From NCBI GenBank assembly GCA_945902775.1, contig CAMDMY010000015.1, positions 1 through 44,464 of the forward strand: a DNA stretch of 44,464 nt, read 5' to 3'. Source of the stretch: Chryseobacterium gleum. GTDB taxonomy: Bacteria; Bacteroidota; Bacteroidia; Flavobacteriales_D; Crocinitomicaceae. Below, piece by piece: positions 15,433-24,524 of the stretch. Both the position numbers and the translations under genes were made by a program. Within the stretch, counting starts at the first letter, position 1, and each line of letters starts with the position of its first letter. The notes below the pieces were generated by a model, which worked only from the letters and a program-made list of their open reading frames with translations, made no database searches and was not told the DNA's origin.

Positions 15433-16425
15433 ATGTCAATAGTCTCTCGAATTAAATCTAAAATAGAACGAACTGTTGTAGATAATTTGTTTTCTTTTCA
15501 CCTTGAAAAACTGCTAATTTCGAATAAAAAAATCAATACAATAGTAATGTATCATGGTATTGATTCAAACGAAAACACGCAATTTAATTCCAGAAGTATT
15601 GGCGTAGAGAATTTTAAAAAACAAATTCTATTTCTAAAAAAGAACACAAATATTATTTCTTTACAAGATTTTTTTGAAGAAAAATTTGACCCAACTAGAA
15701 GTAATATTGCCATCACTTTTGATGACGGATTTTTAAATAATTATAAATATGCAGTTCCATTTTTAAACGAACAAAAAGTACCTGCTACCATTTATGTAAC
15801 TGGATTAAATCAAACTCAAGACGATATTTTATGGCCTGATTTTTTAGATATTTCTAGCTATTTTAACAAGGAGGATATAATCATTGATTCTATACTTTAC
15901 TCTAAAAATAGTCAGGGAAAATATTATTCAATTGAACTTCAAAAGACATTGAACGAAGTAATTAAACTAAAAGGTAATTATGATTTTAAATTAAAAGTCT
16001 ATACTGAATTTAAAAAAACAGGAATCAAATTCAAAGAAAATGAAAACTATTTTGATTACTGGAAGCTAATGAACAATGAACAATTAATTGAAGTAGATAA
16101 GAGCCCATATGTAAAAATTGAATCACATGCTTTTTGGCATAATAATTTAGGAAATATCCCTCTAATCGAAGCTGAAAAAGAATTAATAGACTCTAAAAAT
16201 TATCTCGAAAATTTATTGCAACGTGAAATAACCGAAATTGCATATCCTGATGGGTCATACAGCAGAGAATTATTGGACATTGCCACAAATTTAGGTTTCA
16301 AATATCAACTTGCAGCAGCTAGGTACAATTTTAATGAAGATATTTTAGATACTCGTATCAAAGATAGAGTTGGTTTATACCCTTCTGTTTCTTGGGCTAA
16401 CCAAATGTATGCGCTTTTTAAATAA
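15433..16425 (+). CDS. Polysaccharide deacetylase, NodB/CE4 family (second copy)
   Basis: A 330-aa protein without signal peptide. Motif 1 is ITFDDGF (94-100). Motif 2 is ESHAFWHNN (230-238), giving metal ligands H232 and H236, and YPDGSY (271-276) is the later NodB motif. As in the gene at 2406-3389, a long insertion (about 125-225) separates motifs 1 and 2. Paired with the GNAT gene 9 bp downstream, it repeats the deacetylase-GNAT order seen on the other side of the locus. Likely removes an N-acetyl group from a sugar intermediate so that another acyl group can be added (inference). Confidence 0.87.
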   Translation: MSIVSRIKSKIERTVVDNLFSFHLEKLLISNKKINTIVMYHGIDSNENTQFNSRSIGVENFKKQILFLKKNTNIISLQDFFEEKFDPTRSNIAITFDDGFLNNYKYAVPFLNEQKVPATIYVTGLNQTQDDILWPDFLDISSYFNKEDIIIDSILYSKNSQGKYYSIELQKTLNEVIKLKGNYDFKLKVYTEFKKTGIKFKENENYFDYWKLMNNEQLIEVDKSPYVKIESHAFWHNNLGNIPLIEAEKELIDSKNYLENLLQREITEIAYPDGSYSRELLDIATNLGFKYQLAAARYNFNEDILDTRIKDRVGLYPSVSWANQMYALFK

Positions 16426-16434
16426 ATTAATACT

Positions 16435-17376
16435 ATGGAAATAATTGATAATAAAGACTATACATTCAAAAGACTTGATGATTCAAATTTATCTGATTTG
16501 ATTTATTTGATGAAATCTGTACATGGAAGAGCAAAATCATTCGATTATTTTAAAAAAAAATACGACACAAAATATACTGGCAAAGAAAATATAGGCTTTT
16601 TCGCATATGATAATAAAGGTGAACCAGCCGCTTTTTATGGTATTTTCCCGTGTATTATGACTGATGGGAAGGTCCAATTTGTTGCAGGTCAGACAGGAGA
16701 TGTTATCACAAATCCTAATCATCAAAAAAAAGGACTATTTTATAGTGTTGCGAAAAAAACACATGATTTAGCAAAAGAAGAAGGACTTCAACTAACATTT
16801 GGTTTTCCAAATTCTAATTCTGCACCAGGTTTTTTTAAAAAATTAAATTGGATCAAAATAGGTCGACTAACATTATTTGAAAAATCATATAAAACATTGA
16901 ATTTTTATAATATTTTAAATAAATATACATTCTCTAAACCATTTTATTTTACCTATTTTAAAATCTTTCATTTTTTTAATAAATGTGAGCCATTTGTTTC
17001 TTCAAACAATATTGAGAATCGAATAAGTGTATTGAGAAATAGTGCCTATTTAGAAAATAAAAGCTACGAAAAAACATATTTTGTCAAGATAAATAAATTT
17101 AAAATTTGGTTTAAATTCGGAGATGGTATTTTAATTGGAGATATTGAAAAATTTGATTTATCAGAATCAGAAACATTTTTTAAAAGTCTTAATGCATTCG
17201 CTAATCAAATTGGTATAAAAAAAATTAAACTTGAATGTATGCCAAATTCATTTCTATTCGAATTATTTAGCCAAAAATTCCTTCAAAATGAGTCGATTGA
17301 AATTGGTTATTTACCATTTAATAACTTAGATTATTCAAATTTATTATTGTCCGGAGGAGATTCAGATACTTTTTAA
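16435..17376 (+). CDS. GNAT-family N-acyltransferase (second copy)
   Basis: A 313-aa protein clearly related to the gene at 1453-2406: FYGIFP (67-72), GQTGDVITNPNHQKKGLF (85-102, with the acyl-CoA-binding loop HQKKG) and TFGFPNSNS. It is the last gene of the rightward operon and lies 9 bp after a NodB deacetylase. It probably acylates the amine produced by that enzyme; acyl donor and sugar are unknown. The sequence divergence between the two GNAT copies, strongest in the C-terminal half, suggests different acceptors or acyl groups rather than recent duplication. Confidence 0.8.
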   Translation: MEIIDNKDYTFKRLDDSNLSDLIYLMKSVHGRAKSFDYFKKKYDTKYTGKENIGFFAYDNKGEPAAFYGIFPCIMTDGKVQFVAGQTGDVITNPNHQKKGLFYSVAKKTHDLAKEEGLQLTFGFPNSNSAPGFFKKLNWIKIGRLTLFEKSYKTLNFYNILNKYTFSKPFYFTYFKIFHFFNKCEPFVSSNNIENRISVLRNSAYLENKSYEKTYFVKINKFKIWFKFGDGILIGDIEKFDLSESETFFKSLNAFANQIGIKKIKLECMPNSFLFELFSQKFLQNESIEIGYLPFNNLDYSNLLLSGGDSDTF

Positions 17377-17406
17377 ATTCAAAAAATAACATTTTAGAAA
17401 TTAATT

Positions 17407-18540
17407 TTAATCTCTATATAATTGAATTAGTTTTTCTGAATACGCCTTGATATCATACTCCCTCGAGTATTCCTTTGCATTATTTCCTATTTTTAATCTA
17501 TCTGAAATATTGTCAATCAAATAAATTACTTTTTCAACAAATAAATTCAAATCTCTATTAAAGATTAAAAAACCATTGTGATCATCAACTATTAATTCAT
17601 TATTTCCACCACCAGCAGTTGTAACAACAGGTAAACTTGAAGCCATTGCCTCAATTAAAACTAATCCGAAGGCTTCTTTAAAGGCTCCGTGAATATAAAT
17701 ATCCGACTCGCTTAAATAATCATTCACATTTGGAACATTGCCTCTTAAAAAGATACAATCTGTTAATTTCAATTCATCTATTTTCGCTTGTAAGACACTC
17801 CCCATGTCACCAAAACCTAAAATCTCAAGTTGAACTTTATATTGTTTTTTTCTTAGCTCAGCAATTACTTCAATCAAAAAGAGGTGTCCTTTATTTTCAA
17901 GAAGATTACCAACCGTAATGAGTTTAATAATTGATTGATCTGTTTTTTCTGTTTTATAATACAACGATGCGTTAATTGCATTCGGAAGATATTCAATGTT
18001 TTTTGAAAAATTTGAAGGCAAATTTTTATAGAAATAATCTCTTGTATTTTTAGAAATTACAATAAAGTGATTGTTACATTCTTTGTATTTAGATAGAAGC
18101 CATTTTACTTCGAAAAAATCTGTTATTCTTCTTTTAAATGTTTTATTATTCCAAAAATTAAATTGTTCGATATTATTATGACAATGAGTGAAATATTTTA
18201 TGTTCTTATACACTTTAAAACGTGTAATTAATTCAGATTGAAATAAATGAGAATGAATTACTTGAGGGGAAAATGCATGAATTATCTCATCGAATTGATT
18301 ATTCGATAATTCGATTTTACGCTTTAATAATGATATCTGTACAATCGTATTAATTTCTTCTATTGAAACCAGTTGAACTAATTCTTCTGCTAGATTTAAT
18401 TCATGAAAAGTATAATGCAAAGGTTCTAAAATAACGATCTTCACTGTATGTCCTTCTTTAGCTTGTTGAATAGCTAAATTGCTCACTAAAATTTCAGCAC
18501 CCCCGCAACCTAAAGTTGGTATTAAATGAAGAATATTCAT
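17407..18540 (-). CDS. Glycosyltransferase, GT4 family
   Basis: A 377-aa GT-B transferase. GCGGAEILVSNLA (11-23) is the glycine-rich N-terminal loop of many GT4 enzymes. GNLLENKGH (211-219) opens the donor domain, and GAFKEAFGLVLIEAMA (285-300) contains the E-x7-E pair E289/E297. It adds a sugar at the cytoplasmic face. It is the last gene of a leftward group starting at 21662 and meets the rightward GNAT gene tail to tail with only 30 bp between; I see no strong terminator hairpin there. Confidence 0.9.
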   Translation of the reverse strand: MNILHLIPTLGCGGAEILVSNLAIQQAKEGHTVKIVILEPLHYTFHELNLAEELVQLVSIEEINTIVQISLLKRKIELSNNQFDEIIHAFSPQVIHSHLFQSELITRFKVYKNIKYFTHCHNNIEQFNFWNNKTFKRRITDFFEVKWLLSKYKECNNHFIVISKNTRDYFYKNLPSNFSKNIEYLPNAINASLYYKTEKTDQSIIKLITVGNLLENKGHLFLIEVIAELRKKQYKVQLEILGFGDMGSVLQAKIDELKLTDCIFLRGNVPNVNDYLSESDIYIHGAFKEAFGLVLIEAMASSLPVVTTAGGGNNELIVDDHNGFLIFNRDLNLFVEKVIYLIDNISDRLKIGNNAKEYSREYDIKAYSEKLIQLYRD

Positions 18541-18559
18541 TTTAAAATTAATTACTTTA

Positions 18560-18575
18560 GTTAAATAAATTTAAC
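18560..18575. repeat. 16-bp perfect palindrome between GT4 and AT3 genes
   Basis: GTTAAAT-AA-ATTTAAC lies in the 39-bp gap upstream of the GT4 gene. It is AT-only apart from the ends, so chance is possible. It could be a binding site or a weak hairpin; no function can be assigned. Confidence 0.25.
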
Positions 18576-18579
18576 AACA

Positions 18580-19659
18580 TTATCTATTATATCTTTCTTT
18601 TAATTTCAAAAATGGTTTTTCAAAATAATTATATGAAATCACCGCTAAACCTATCGAAATACCAAAGGTAGAGCAATAAATAATTAAATTTGAAAGTAAC
18701 CCATTATCACAGTTTTTGAAAAAACCATTTTTAAATAATAATTCTATCACAATCCAATGAAACATATAAATACCGTAAGACATTTTTCCAATAAACAATG
18801 AAATTTTAGAATCAATATTTAAAACCGATTTATTTGTAACGATCACTAACATCGCAATGGAAAACAAAATGGCATAAAATTCTTCGTTAAAAAAATTTAA
18901 ATAGAAACTAGAGAACCATAAAATAAACGGAAGAAAAATTAAAACATAACTGACAATAATATTTTTATTTAGAATACCTATAACTTTAGAATTATTAGAT
19001 AAGAGGACAGCAAAAAAACCACCACTTGCCATACAATTAAACTTAGTTACATAGAATAATGTGTTGACCAATTTCAATATTTCAGGATCAGGATAATAAT
19101 TGTTAATGAAATATAAAACAACATGTGGAAGCAACGAAAAAATAATAAATACAATAAAAGTAACGATTAATAAATTTTTAAATAATTTCATTAATAAAGG
19201 CCAAAAGAGATAGAATTGTTCTTCTACACCAATTGTCCAAATTTGAGGACTCCCACCCCATCCCATTCCAAAAGCATGTGCGATATTTGGAAAAATCGTT
19301 AAGCACAAAATAAGTGTTAAATAATTAGGTGAAAAATCACTAAGCAAATAAGAAATTAAAATCACTAAAAAATACAAAGGCCAAACTCTAAGTATTCTTC
19401 GGAAATAAAACTTTTTTAAACTTATTTCTTTAAATTTTTCCTTCTCTTTTGTTAACATAAAAGTGATTAAAAATCCACTCAAAGTAAAAAATAAAATAAC
19501 TGCTATAAAGCCACCTGTTTTATCAAAAAAAGGAAGCTTGAAAAAATTATCCATTCCCATTTTTGATTTAAATAATTCTACATGACACATAAAGACTACT
19601 ACTACAGATATTGCTCTGAAAGTATCTAAACCTTTTAAATGTAATTGTTGCTTTATCAT
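18580..19659 (-). CDS. Acyltransferase 3 (OafA/WecH type) membrane O-acyltransferase
   Basis: A 359-aa protein with about ten membrane segments. The AT3 signature is present: LKGLDTFRAISV (8-19) followed by H26 on the first helix, FTLSGFLIT, the RRILRVWPLY segment and QIWTIGVEEQFYLFWP with its conserved E. AT3 proteins transfer acetyl or other acyl groups to extracytoplasmic sugars using cytoplasmic acyl-CoA. It is 10 bp downstream of a close paralogue (19670-20740), with matching segments along most of the length, so the pair arose by tandem duplication. No C-terminal SGNH domain is fused. Confidence 0.92.
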   Translation of the reverse strand: MIKQQLHLKGLDTFRAISVVVVFMCHVELFKSKMGMDNFFKLPFFDKTGGFIAVILFFTLSGFLITFMLTKEKEKFKEISLKKFYFRRILRVWPLYFLVILISYLLSDFSPNYLTLILCLTIFPNIAHAFGMGWGGSPQIWTIGVEEQFYLFWPLLMKLFKNLLIVTFIVFIIFSLLPHVVLYFINNYYPDPEILKLVNTLFYVTKFNCMASGGFFAVLLSNNSKVIGILNKNIIVSYVLIFLPFILWFSSFYLNFFNEEFYAILFSIAMLVIVTNKSVLNIDSKISLFIGKMSYGIYMFHWIVIELLFKNGFFKNCDNGLLSNLIIYCSTFGISIGLAVISYNYFEKPFLKLKERYNR

Positions 19660-19669
19660 TTATATCGTT

Positions 19670-20740
19670 TTACAAAACCTTTTCTTTTAAATTATGAAAT
19701 GGTTTTTCAATAAACAAATAAATCAAATAAGAAGATATAATCGTAATTCCTAAAGTTAATAGATAAATTATACTATTTGAAAGTATCCCATTATCAAAAT
19801 TATCAAATACATGGTTATGAAATAACAATGAAAGTACAATCCAATGAATCATGTACATCCCGTAAGAAATTTTATTTAAAAAAGTAAAAATCTTGTTATC
19901 TAAATTAATTACAGTTGTATTCGAAACCATTATCAACATTGAAAAAGAAAATAAAATAGAATAAATTTCTTCGCCAAAATAAGTCAATCTAAAATTAATT
20001 GCCCAAAGTAAAAAAGGTAATAGTATAATAAAATAACTTAATATTTTCTTTTTATTGATCCATTCGATAAATGGATATTGTTTTACATACAAAATAGCAA
20101 AAATTCCACCACATACAATCCAATTAAATTTCAAACAAAAAAACGCTCTATTTACTAAATTAAACATTTCCTGATCCTGTGTAAATCTATTTAAAACATA
20201 AAGAATAATATGAGGTAAAATTGAAAGTGATATGAATAAAAAAACAGAAACCAATAGCAACTTTTTAAAATATTTTATAATTATTGGTCCTATTAAATAA
20301 AATTGAATTTCTGTCCCTATAGTCCATATTTGAGGGCTTACAGCCCATCCACCTCCTAAAAAATGAGGTATATTAGGCGCCAAAATCAATGTGAAGAATA
20401 AGGTTGAAAAACTCGGAGAATAATCAAAAAGAAAATAAGAAAGTAATATAACGAAGATATATAAAGGGAACACTCTCAAAAATCTTCTTTTATAAAATAC
20501 TTTAATATTTATTTTTTCATCATTTTCTTTTTTATTAGCTAAAATAAATGTGATCAAAAAACCGCTCAAAGTAAAGAAAAGAATAATGGCTATTAAACCG
20601 CCATTTAACCTAAAAAAATCAAGTTGTAAAAAATTTTCAATACCTGCTCTTGATTTAAAAAGCTCAACATGACAAATAAAAACGATTAAAACAGAAATAG
20701 ATCTATAAAAATCTAAACCTTTTAAATGTAATTTTTTCAT
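19670..20740 (-). CDS. Acyltransferase 3 membrane O-acyltransferase (tandem paralogue)
   Basis: A 356-aa polytopic protein, closely related to its downstream neighbour. LHLKGLDFYRSISV (4-17), H24, FTLSGFLIT, RRFLRVFPLY and SPQIWTIGTEIQFYL are the AT3 landmarks. In the last, E-x-Q replaces the E-E-Q of the neighbour, a small difference near the conserved acidic site. It starts 1 bp after the GT2 gene upstream. The two copies may acylate different hydroxyls of the glycan or use different acyl donors; the sequence does not say which. Confidence 0.92.
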   Translation of the reverse strand: MKKLHLKGLDFYRSISVLIVFICHVELFKSRAGIENFLQLDFFRLNGGLIAIILFFTLSGFLITFILANKKENDEKINIKVFYKRRFLRVFPLYIFVILLSYFLFDYSPSFSTLFFTLILAPNIPHFLGGGWAVSPQIWTIGTEIQFYLIGPIIIKYFKKLLLVSVFLFISLSILPHIILYVLNRFTQDQEMFNLVNRAFFCLKFNWIVCGGIFAILYVKQYPFIEWINKKKILSYFIILLPFLLWAINFRLTYFGEEIYSILFSFSMLIMVSNTTVINLDNKIFTFLNKISYGMYMIHWIVLSLLFHNHVFDNFDNGILSNSIIYLLTLGITIISSYLIYLFIEKPFHNLKEKVL

Positions 20741-20741
20741 A

Positions 20742-21662
20742 TTATTCTCCTTCTTGTTTAAGGTGATATTCAGGAATTGTTCTATTAAATAACAACTTCA
20801 CCAAAACATACATTTTATGTTTAAAATGAATATTCAGTTTTTGAAATCGAATCGATAAAAACAAATGCTTGAAAGCTAATCGATTCTCTTTTTTATAAAT
20901 ATAGTATTTCATGACATTAAAATGGGTATCTCCGAAAATATCATCCCAAATTTTTGACGGAATAACCTCCATGATTTTAGGATATTTTTTCTTAAATACT
21001 TTTAGTCCATTTAATCGTTTTGTAGCCGCATTGTTCTGAATATTAACCGAATTATCGTCATGTATATTGTAAACGACAGTTGATTGTTTAATATGAAAAA
21101 CAGGATATTTTAAAGCTATTCGTATCCACAGTAATAGATCTTCGACAATTACTATTTCCTCATCAAATAAATCTTTTTTCAAAATCGAATGATGAATACA
21201 AACTCTAGCAGGTATAATTGGATTATAAAAAAGATACGTTAGTACATCTCCTTTTAAAACAGGCAAATGCTGTTTTTGTATTTCTCCTTTTTGAGACAAC
21301 AAATAGTTTGTGAAAAAAAAGGCTTCTGGAGTTTCTTTTTCTTGAATTTCTGAATACAACCCTTCTAAATGAGTCGGAAGAAATTCATCATCACTATCTA
21401 AAAAACAAATGTAATCTCCTGTTGAATTTTTTATACCATTATTCCTTGCAACACTTCTTTCAGCATTTTTTTGGTAAACATAACTAATTCGACCATCTTC
21501 TTTCACTAGTTGCTTTATAATTTCAGCGCTATCGTCAGTAGATCCATCATCAACCACAATACATTCCCAATCTTTGAATGTTTGATTCTGTATTGAATTA
21601 ATTGCCTCTTTAATAAATAAAGAACGATTATATACTGGAATTACTATTGAAAAAAAAGGCAT
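20742..21662 (-). CDS. GT2 family glycosyltransferase
   Basis: A 306-aa GT-A transferase: FSIVIPVYNRSLFI (4-17), VVDDGSTDDS (36-45), then ERSVARNNGI and the DxD site FLDSDD (87-92). The C-terminal 100 residues carry basic and hydrophobic stretches suited to membrane association. It resembles the GT2 at 37651-38619 through the ERxVxRNxGI to DSDD block. It is the first gene of the leftward group (21662 to 17407). A TACTTTTG (minus-strand) -7-like box lies at 21704-21711 but lacks a well-spaced -33 box. Confidence 0.9.
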   Translation of the reverse strand: MPFFSIVIPVYNRSLFIKEAINSIQNQTFKDWECIVVDDGSTDDSAEIIKQLVKEDGRISYVYQKNAERSVARNNGIKNSTGDYICFLDSDDEFLPTHLEGLYSEIQEKETPEAFFFTNYLLSQKGEIQKQHLPVLKGDVLTYLFYNPIIPARVCIHHSILKKDLFDEEIVIVEDLLLWIRIALKYPVFHIKQSTVVYNIHDDNSVNIQNNAATKRLNGLKVFKKKYPKIMEVIPSKIWDDIFGDTHFNVMKYYIYKKENRLAFKHLFLSIRFQKLNIHFKHKMYVLVKLLFNRTIPEYHLKQEGE

Positions 21663-21912
21663 GTTTTAACTAAAAATATCTAGATAAGAACTAGTTTGCT
21701 TACCAAAAGTAATAATTAAAACCCAATTGAAAAAAGTCTGGAAGAATAAAAAACATAAGATTATTAGACATTAGACATTAGAACGCTTCTCTTTTAGAGA
21801 TAATCGAAGTAAAAAGTCACACAAAAAGACACTCGATTTACCAAAAAAACTTATTTTTACAGAGGTGTATCAATTTGAGTAGAATCAATTGGTTATGAAC
21901 TAGTTTTAAAAT
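21663..21912. promoter_or_regulatory. Divergent intergenic region with repeated sites and a heptad repeat
   Basis: This 250-bp gap separates the leftward GT2 (start 21662) from the rightward GT2 (start 21913). The 10-mer GAACTAGTTT, containing the palindrome AACTAGTT, occurs at 21688-21697 and 21897-21906, near each start codon. ATTAGAC is repeated in tandem at 21763-21783. The 14-mer at 21747-21760 also occurs at 38631-38644. Promoters for both directions should be here, but no complete -33/-7 pair was found. Confidence 0.5.
21763..21783. repeat. Tandem heptanucleotide repeat (ATTAGAC)
   Basis: Two exact copies of ATTAGAC (21763-21769, 21770-21776) are followed by ATTAGAA (21777-21783). The tract sits in the middle of the divergent intergenic. 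Other 7-bp period tracts in the window are at 35186-35213, 37662-37682 and 38619-38775. Confidence 0.7.
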
Positions 21913-22629
21913 ATGAAAAAATTATCTATTATTATCCCAGCATACAATGAAGAAAAAACTATTCATTTTATTCTGAATAAAATAAAAAATGTCAACCTCA
22001 TTAATGATATTGAAAAAGAAATAATTATCGTAAATGATTTTTCAAAAGATAATACTGAATCTGCAATTCAAAATTATATAAATACAAATCCAGAATTGAC
22101 AATTTCGTATTATAAACACGAAGTTAATAAAGGAAAAGGAGCAGCATTACATACGGGTATATCTAAAGCTACTGGCGAATTACTTATAATACAAGATGCT
22201 GATTTAGAGTATGATCCTGAGGAATACAATTTACTTTTAAAACCAATTTTAGATGGTCATGCCGATGTTGTTTACGGGTCACGTTTCATAAGTGGAAAAC
22301 CACATCGAATTTTGTTTTTTTGGCATACGATTGGAAACAAGTTATTGACTAGTTTATCAAATATGCTTACAAATTTGAACCTTACGGATATGGAGACTTG
22401 TTACAAAATGTTCAAAACTGAAATTATCCAAAAAATTCCTTTACAAGAAAAAAGATTCGGCTTTGAACCTGAAGTAACTGCTAAAATTTCAAGAGTTAAA
22501 AATATTCGAATTTACGAAGTTGGTATTTCTTACTATGGAAGAACCTATGAAGAGGGTAAAAAAATAAGTTGGAAAGATGGTTTTAGAGCTATTTATTGCA
22601 TGATTAAATACAATATTTTCGCTAAATAA
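21913..22629 (+). CDS. GT2 polyprenyl-phosphate sugar synthase (DPM1-like)
   Basis: A 238-aa soluble GT-A protein. SIIIPAYNEEKTI (5-17), IVNDFSKDNT (39-48), GKGAALHTGI (75-84), the metal-binding DADLEYDP (95-102) and VYGSRFISG are typical of undecaprenyl/dolichyl-phosphate glycosyl synthases. It would charge polyprenyl phosphate with a sugar from a nucleotide donor. Directly downstream (8 bp) are three large membrane proteins with GT-C traits, the natural users of such donors. It is the first gene of the rightward group 21913-29567. Confidence 0.9.
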   Translation: MKKLSIIIPAYNEEKTIHFILNKIKNVNLINDIEKEIIIVNDFSKDNTESAIQNYINTNPELTISYYKHEVNKGKGAALHTGISKATGELLIIQDADLEYDPEEYNLLLKPILDGHADVVYGSRFISGKPHRILFFWHTIGNKLLTSLSNMLTNLNLTDMETCYKMFKTEIIQKIPLQEKRFGFEPEVTAKISRVKNIRIYEVGISYYGRTYEEGKKISWKDGFRAIYCMIKYNIFAK

Positions 22630-22637
22630 TTCTTAAA

Positions 22638-24521
22638 ATGGCTATCTTTTTAATTTATTTATCCATTCTATTTTCTTATTTTTTATTTTCAACTTCTTCT
22701 CCTTTTAATTGGTATCTTAAACTAGTAAAGAGCTTAATATTTAACTCCTTACTAATTGTTTTATCCTCTGAAATCTTTAGTTTATTTCACCAATTTAATT
22801 ATCAATCATTATCCCTTTTTTGGTTACTGGTAACCTTTTCACAAGGTATTATAATTTACAAAAGGTGGGGGTTATCTCCAATTAAAAATGGTATTCAACC
22901 GATTTTAAATTTGTTTAAAACATACAAAATCAGTTATTTCTTTTTAATTGTTATTCTTTTATTATTTATTCAAGGGTTAGCTTATCCTCCCAATAATTGG
23001 GATTCGCTTACCTATCACATGGCTAGAATTCCCCATTGGGTTGAGAATGAAAGTATTCACAGTTTTACAACGCATATTTATCGACAAATCTATTCTCCCC
23101 CTCTTGGTGAGTTAATAGTAGCTCAACTTTGTATTCTTTCTAAATCTGATCTTTTTGCAAACTCAGTTCAATTACTTTTCGCAATTGGCTGTATTTCAAG
23201 TAGTATTGCTATCGCAAAAGAATTTCAATTTAGTAGAAGAGCCATTCTTATTATTTGTCTACTGATAATAAGTACTCCTGAATTGCTATTACAATGTTCT
23301 TCCACTCAAAATGATTTAATTGTTTCCTTCTTTATTTTGACTTGCATTTTATACTGTATAAAATCTTACAAGGAATTAAAACTTTTGACCCTACTTTTAG
23401 TTGGGTTAACTGCTGGTCTAGCTTTCTATACAAAAGGTACAGCCTATATTTACCTTTTTCCCTTATTTTTAGTTTGGGGGATAATGTTGCTTCTAAAACA
23501 CAAAAAGATAATCCCTCTTTTAAAACTTGCAGCAATTCCACTTTTAATTTTACTAATTAATTTAGGATTTTATGCCAGGAACTATTCTCTTTCTGGTGAT
23601 ATTTTAGGAAAAAATGATGACCGTTTATTTAATGAAACATTTGGAATTCCACAATCTATACTAACAACAACAAAAAATATAGGAAACCATTTAGCTTTAC
23701 CTCCTTTTAGTAATTATACAAACCAAGTTATCGAAAAAATGCATCTTGTTTTAGGTGTTCCCATCAATGACATTGCTACAAATTTTAACGGCCTTTCATT
23801 TAAACTTGAAAAATGGCAACATCATGAAGATACTACTTCAAACTTTTTCCAACTTCTACTTTTTTTTATAGCCCTTCTATTATTTCTGAAAAATAGAAAA
23901 AAATTACCCAAATTAAGTTGGTTGCTTTTTCTATTTCCATTAGTTGAATTTCTACTCTTTTCTTTCATTTTAAAATGGCAACCATGGCATACTCGACTTC
24001 AAATGCCGATCTTTTTAATGATTCCATTTTTTATCGCATACATTATCGATTTTTCTTTCAAATCAATAGAGCTTTTTCCTAAAAAACTAATTATTCCGTT
24101 CTCTTTTATAGTGGGATATTCCGTTCTAGTTTTACTTTTAAATCCTACACGTCCAATTATATCAAATTCAAAAGTGAATGTAAACGATGTGCGCTTTAAA
24201 AAGTATTGTGCAAATTATTTAAGTTATGAAAAAGATTTTCGTCTTGCCCGGTTTTATTTAAAAAAATACGAAGGAAAAACAGGTGTAGAAATTGGAGGCG
24301 ATATGTGGGAATATTTATTGTATTATGATATTTTTTCAAACCATAGAAAACTGGGACTCCCAATAAACGTGGATAATGTAACTAATAAAATAAGTCATAA
24401 TAACAAAGATTTAAAATGTATTATTAGTTACAAAAACTTACCTCTATATAGTTGGCATAAAATGAAATTTAAAAAAATAAACAGTTCGAAATTATTCACT
24501 ATTTATTTAAAAGAAATTTAA
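22638..24521 (+). CDS. GT-C-type membrane glycosyltransferase candidate (PMT/ArnT-like topology)
   Basis: A 627-aa protein with about eleven or more membrane segments and a soluble C-terminus (about 510-627). After the third hydrophobic segment comes YPPNNWDSLTYHMARIPHW (116-134), in which D122 sits where GT-C enzymes carry their catalytic acidic residue. IYRQIYSPPLGE follows in the same loop. GT-C enzymes use polyprenyl-phosphate sugars at the periplasmic face. A DPM1-like synthase 8 bp upstream fits this role. The exact GT family cannot be decided by eye. Confidence 0.75.
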   Translation: MAIFLIYLSILFSYFLFSTSSPFNWYLKLVKSLIFNSLLIVLSSEIFSLFHQFNYQSLSLFWLLVTFSQGIIIYKRWGLSPIKNGIQPILNLFKTYKISYFFLIVILLLFIQGLAYPPNNWDSLTYHMARIPHWVENESIHSFTTHIYRQIYSPPLGELIVAQLCILSKSDLFANSVQLLFAIGCISSSIAIAKEFQFSRRAILIICLLIISTPELLLQCSSTQNDLIVSFFILTCILYCIKSYKELKLLTLLLVGLTAGLAFYTKGTAYIYLFPLFLVWGIMLLLKHKKIIPLLKLAAIPLLILLINLGFYARNYSLSGDILGKNDDRLFNETFGIPQSILTTTKNIGNHLALPPFSNYTNQVIEKMHLVLGVPINDIATNFNGLSFKLEKWQHHEDTTSNFFQLLLFFIALLLFLKNRKKLPKLSWLLFLFPLVEFLLFSFILKWQPWHTRLQMPIFLMIPFFIAYIIDFSFKSIELFPKKLIIPFSFIVGYSVLVLLLNPTRPIISNSKVNVNDVRFKKYCANYLSYEKDFRLARFYLKKYEGKTGVEIGGDMWEYLLYYDIFSNHRKLGLPINVDNVTNKISHNNKDLKCIISYKNLPLYSWHKMKFKKINSSKLFTIYLKEI

Positions 24522-24524
24522 ATC

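Noticed and set aside
17377-17406. Terminator between the convergent GNAT and GT4 genes
   Set aside because: The 30-bp gap holds no convincing inverted repeat.
21704-21711. TACTTTTG (minus strand) as a promoter for the GT2 gene at 20742-21662
   Set aside because: The nearest TTG is only 12 nt upstream, too close for the known consensus.
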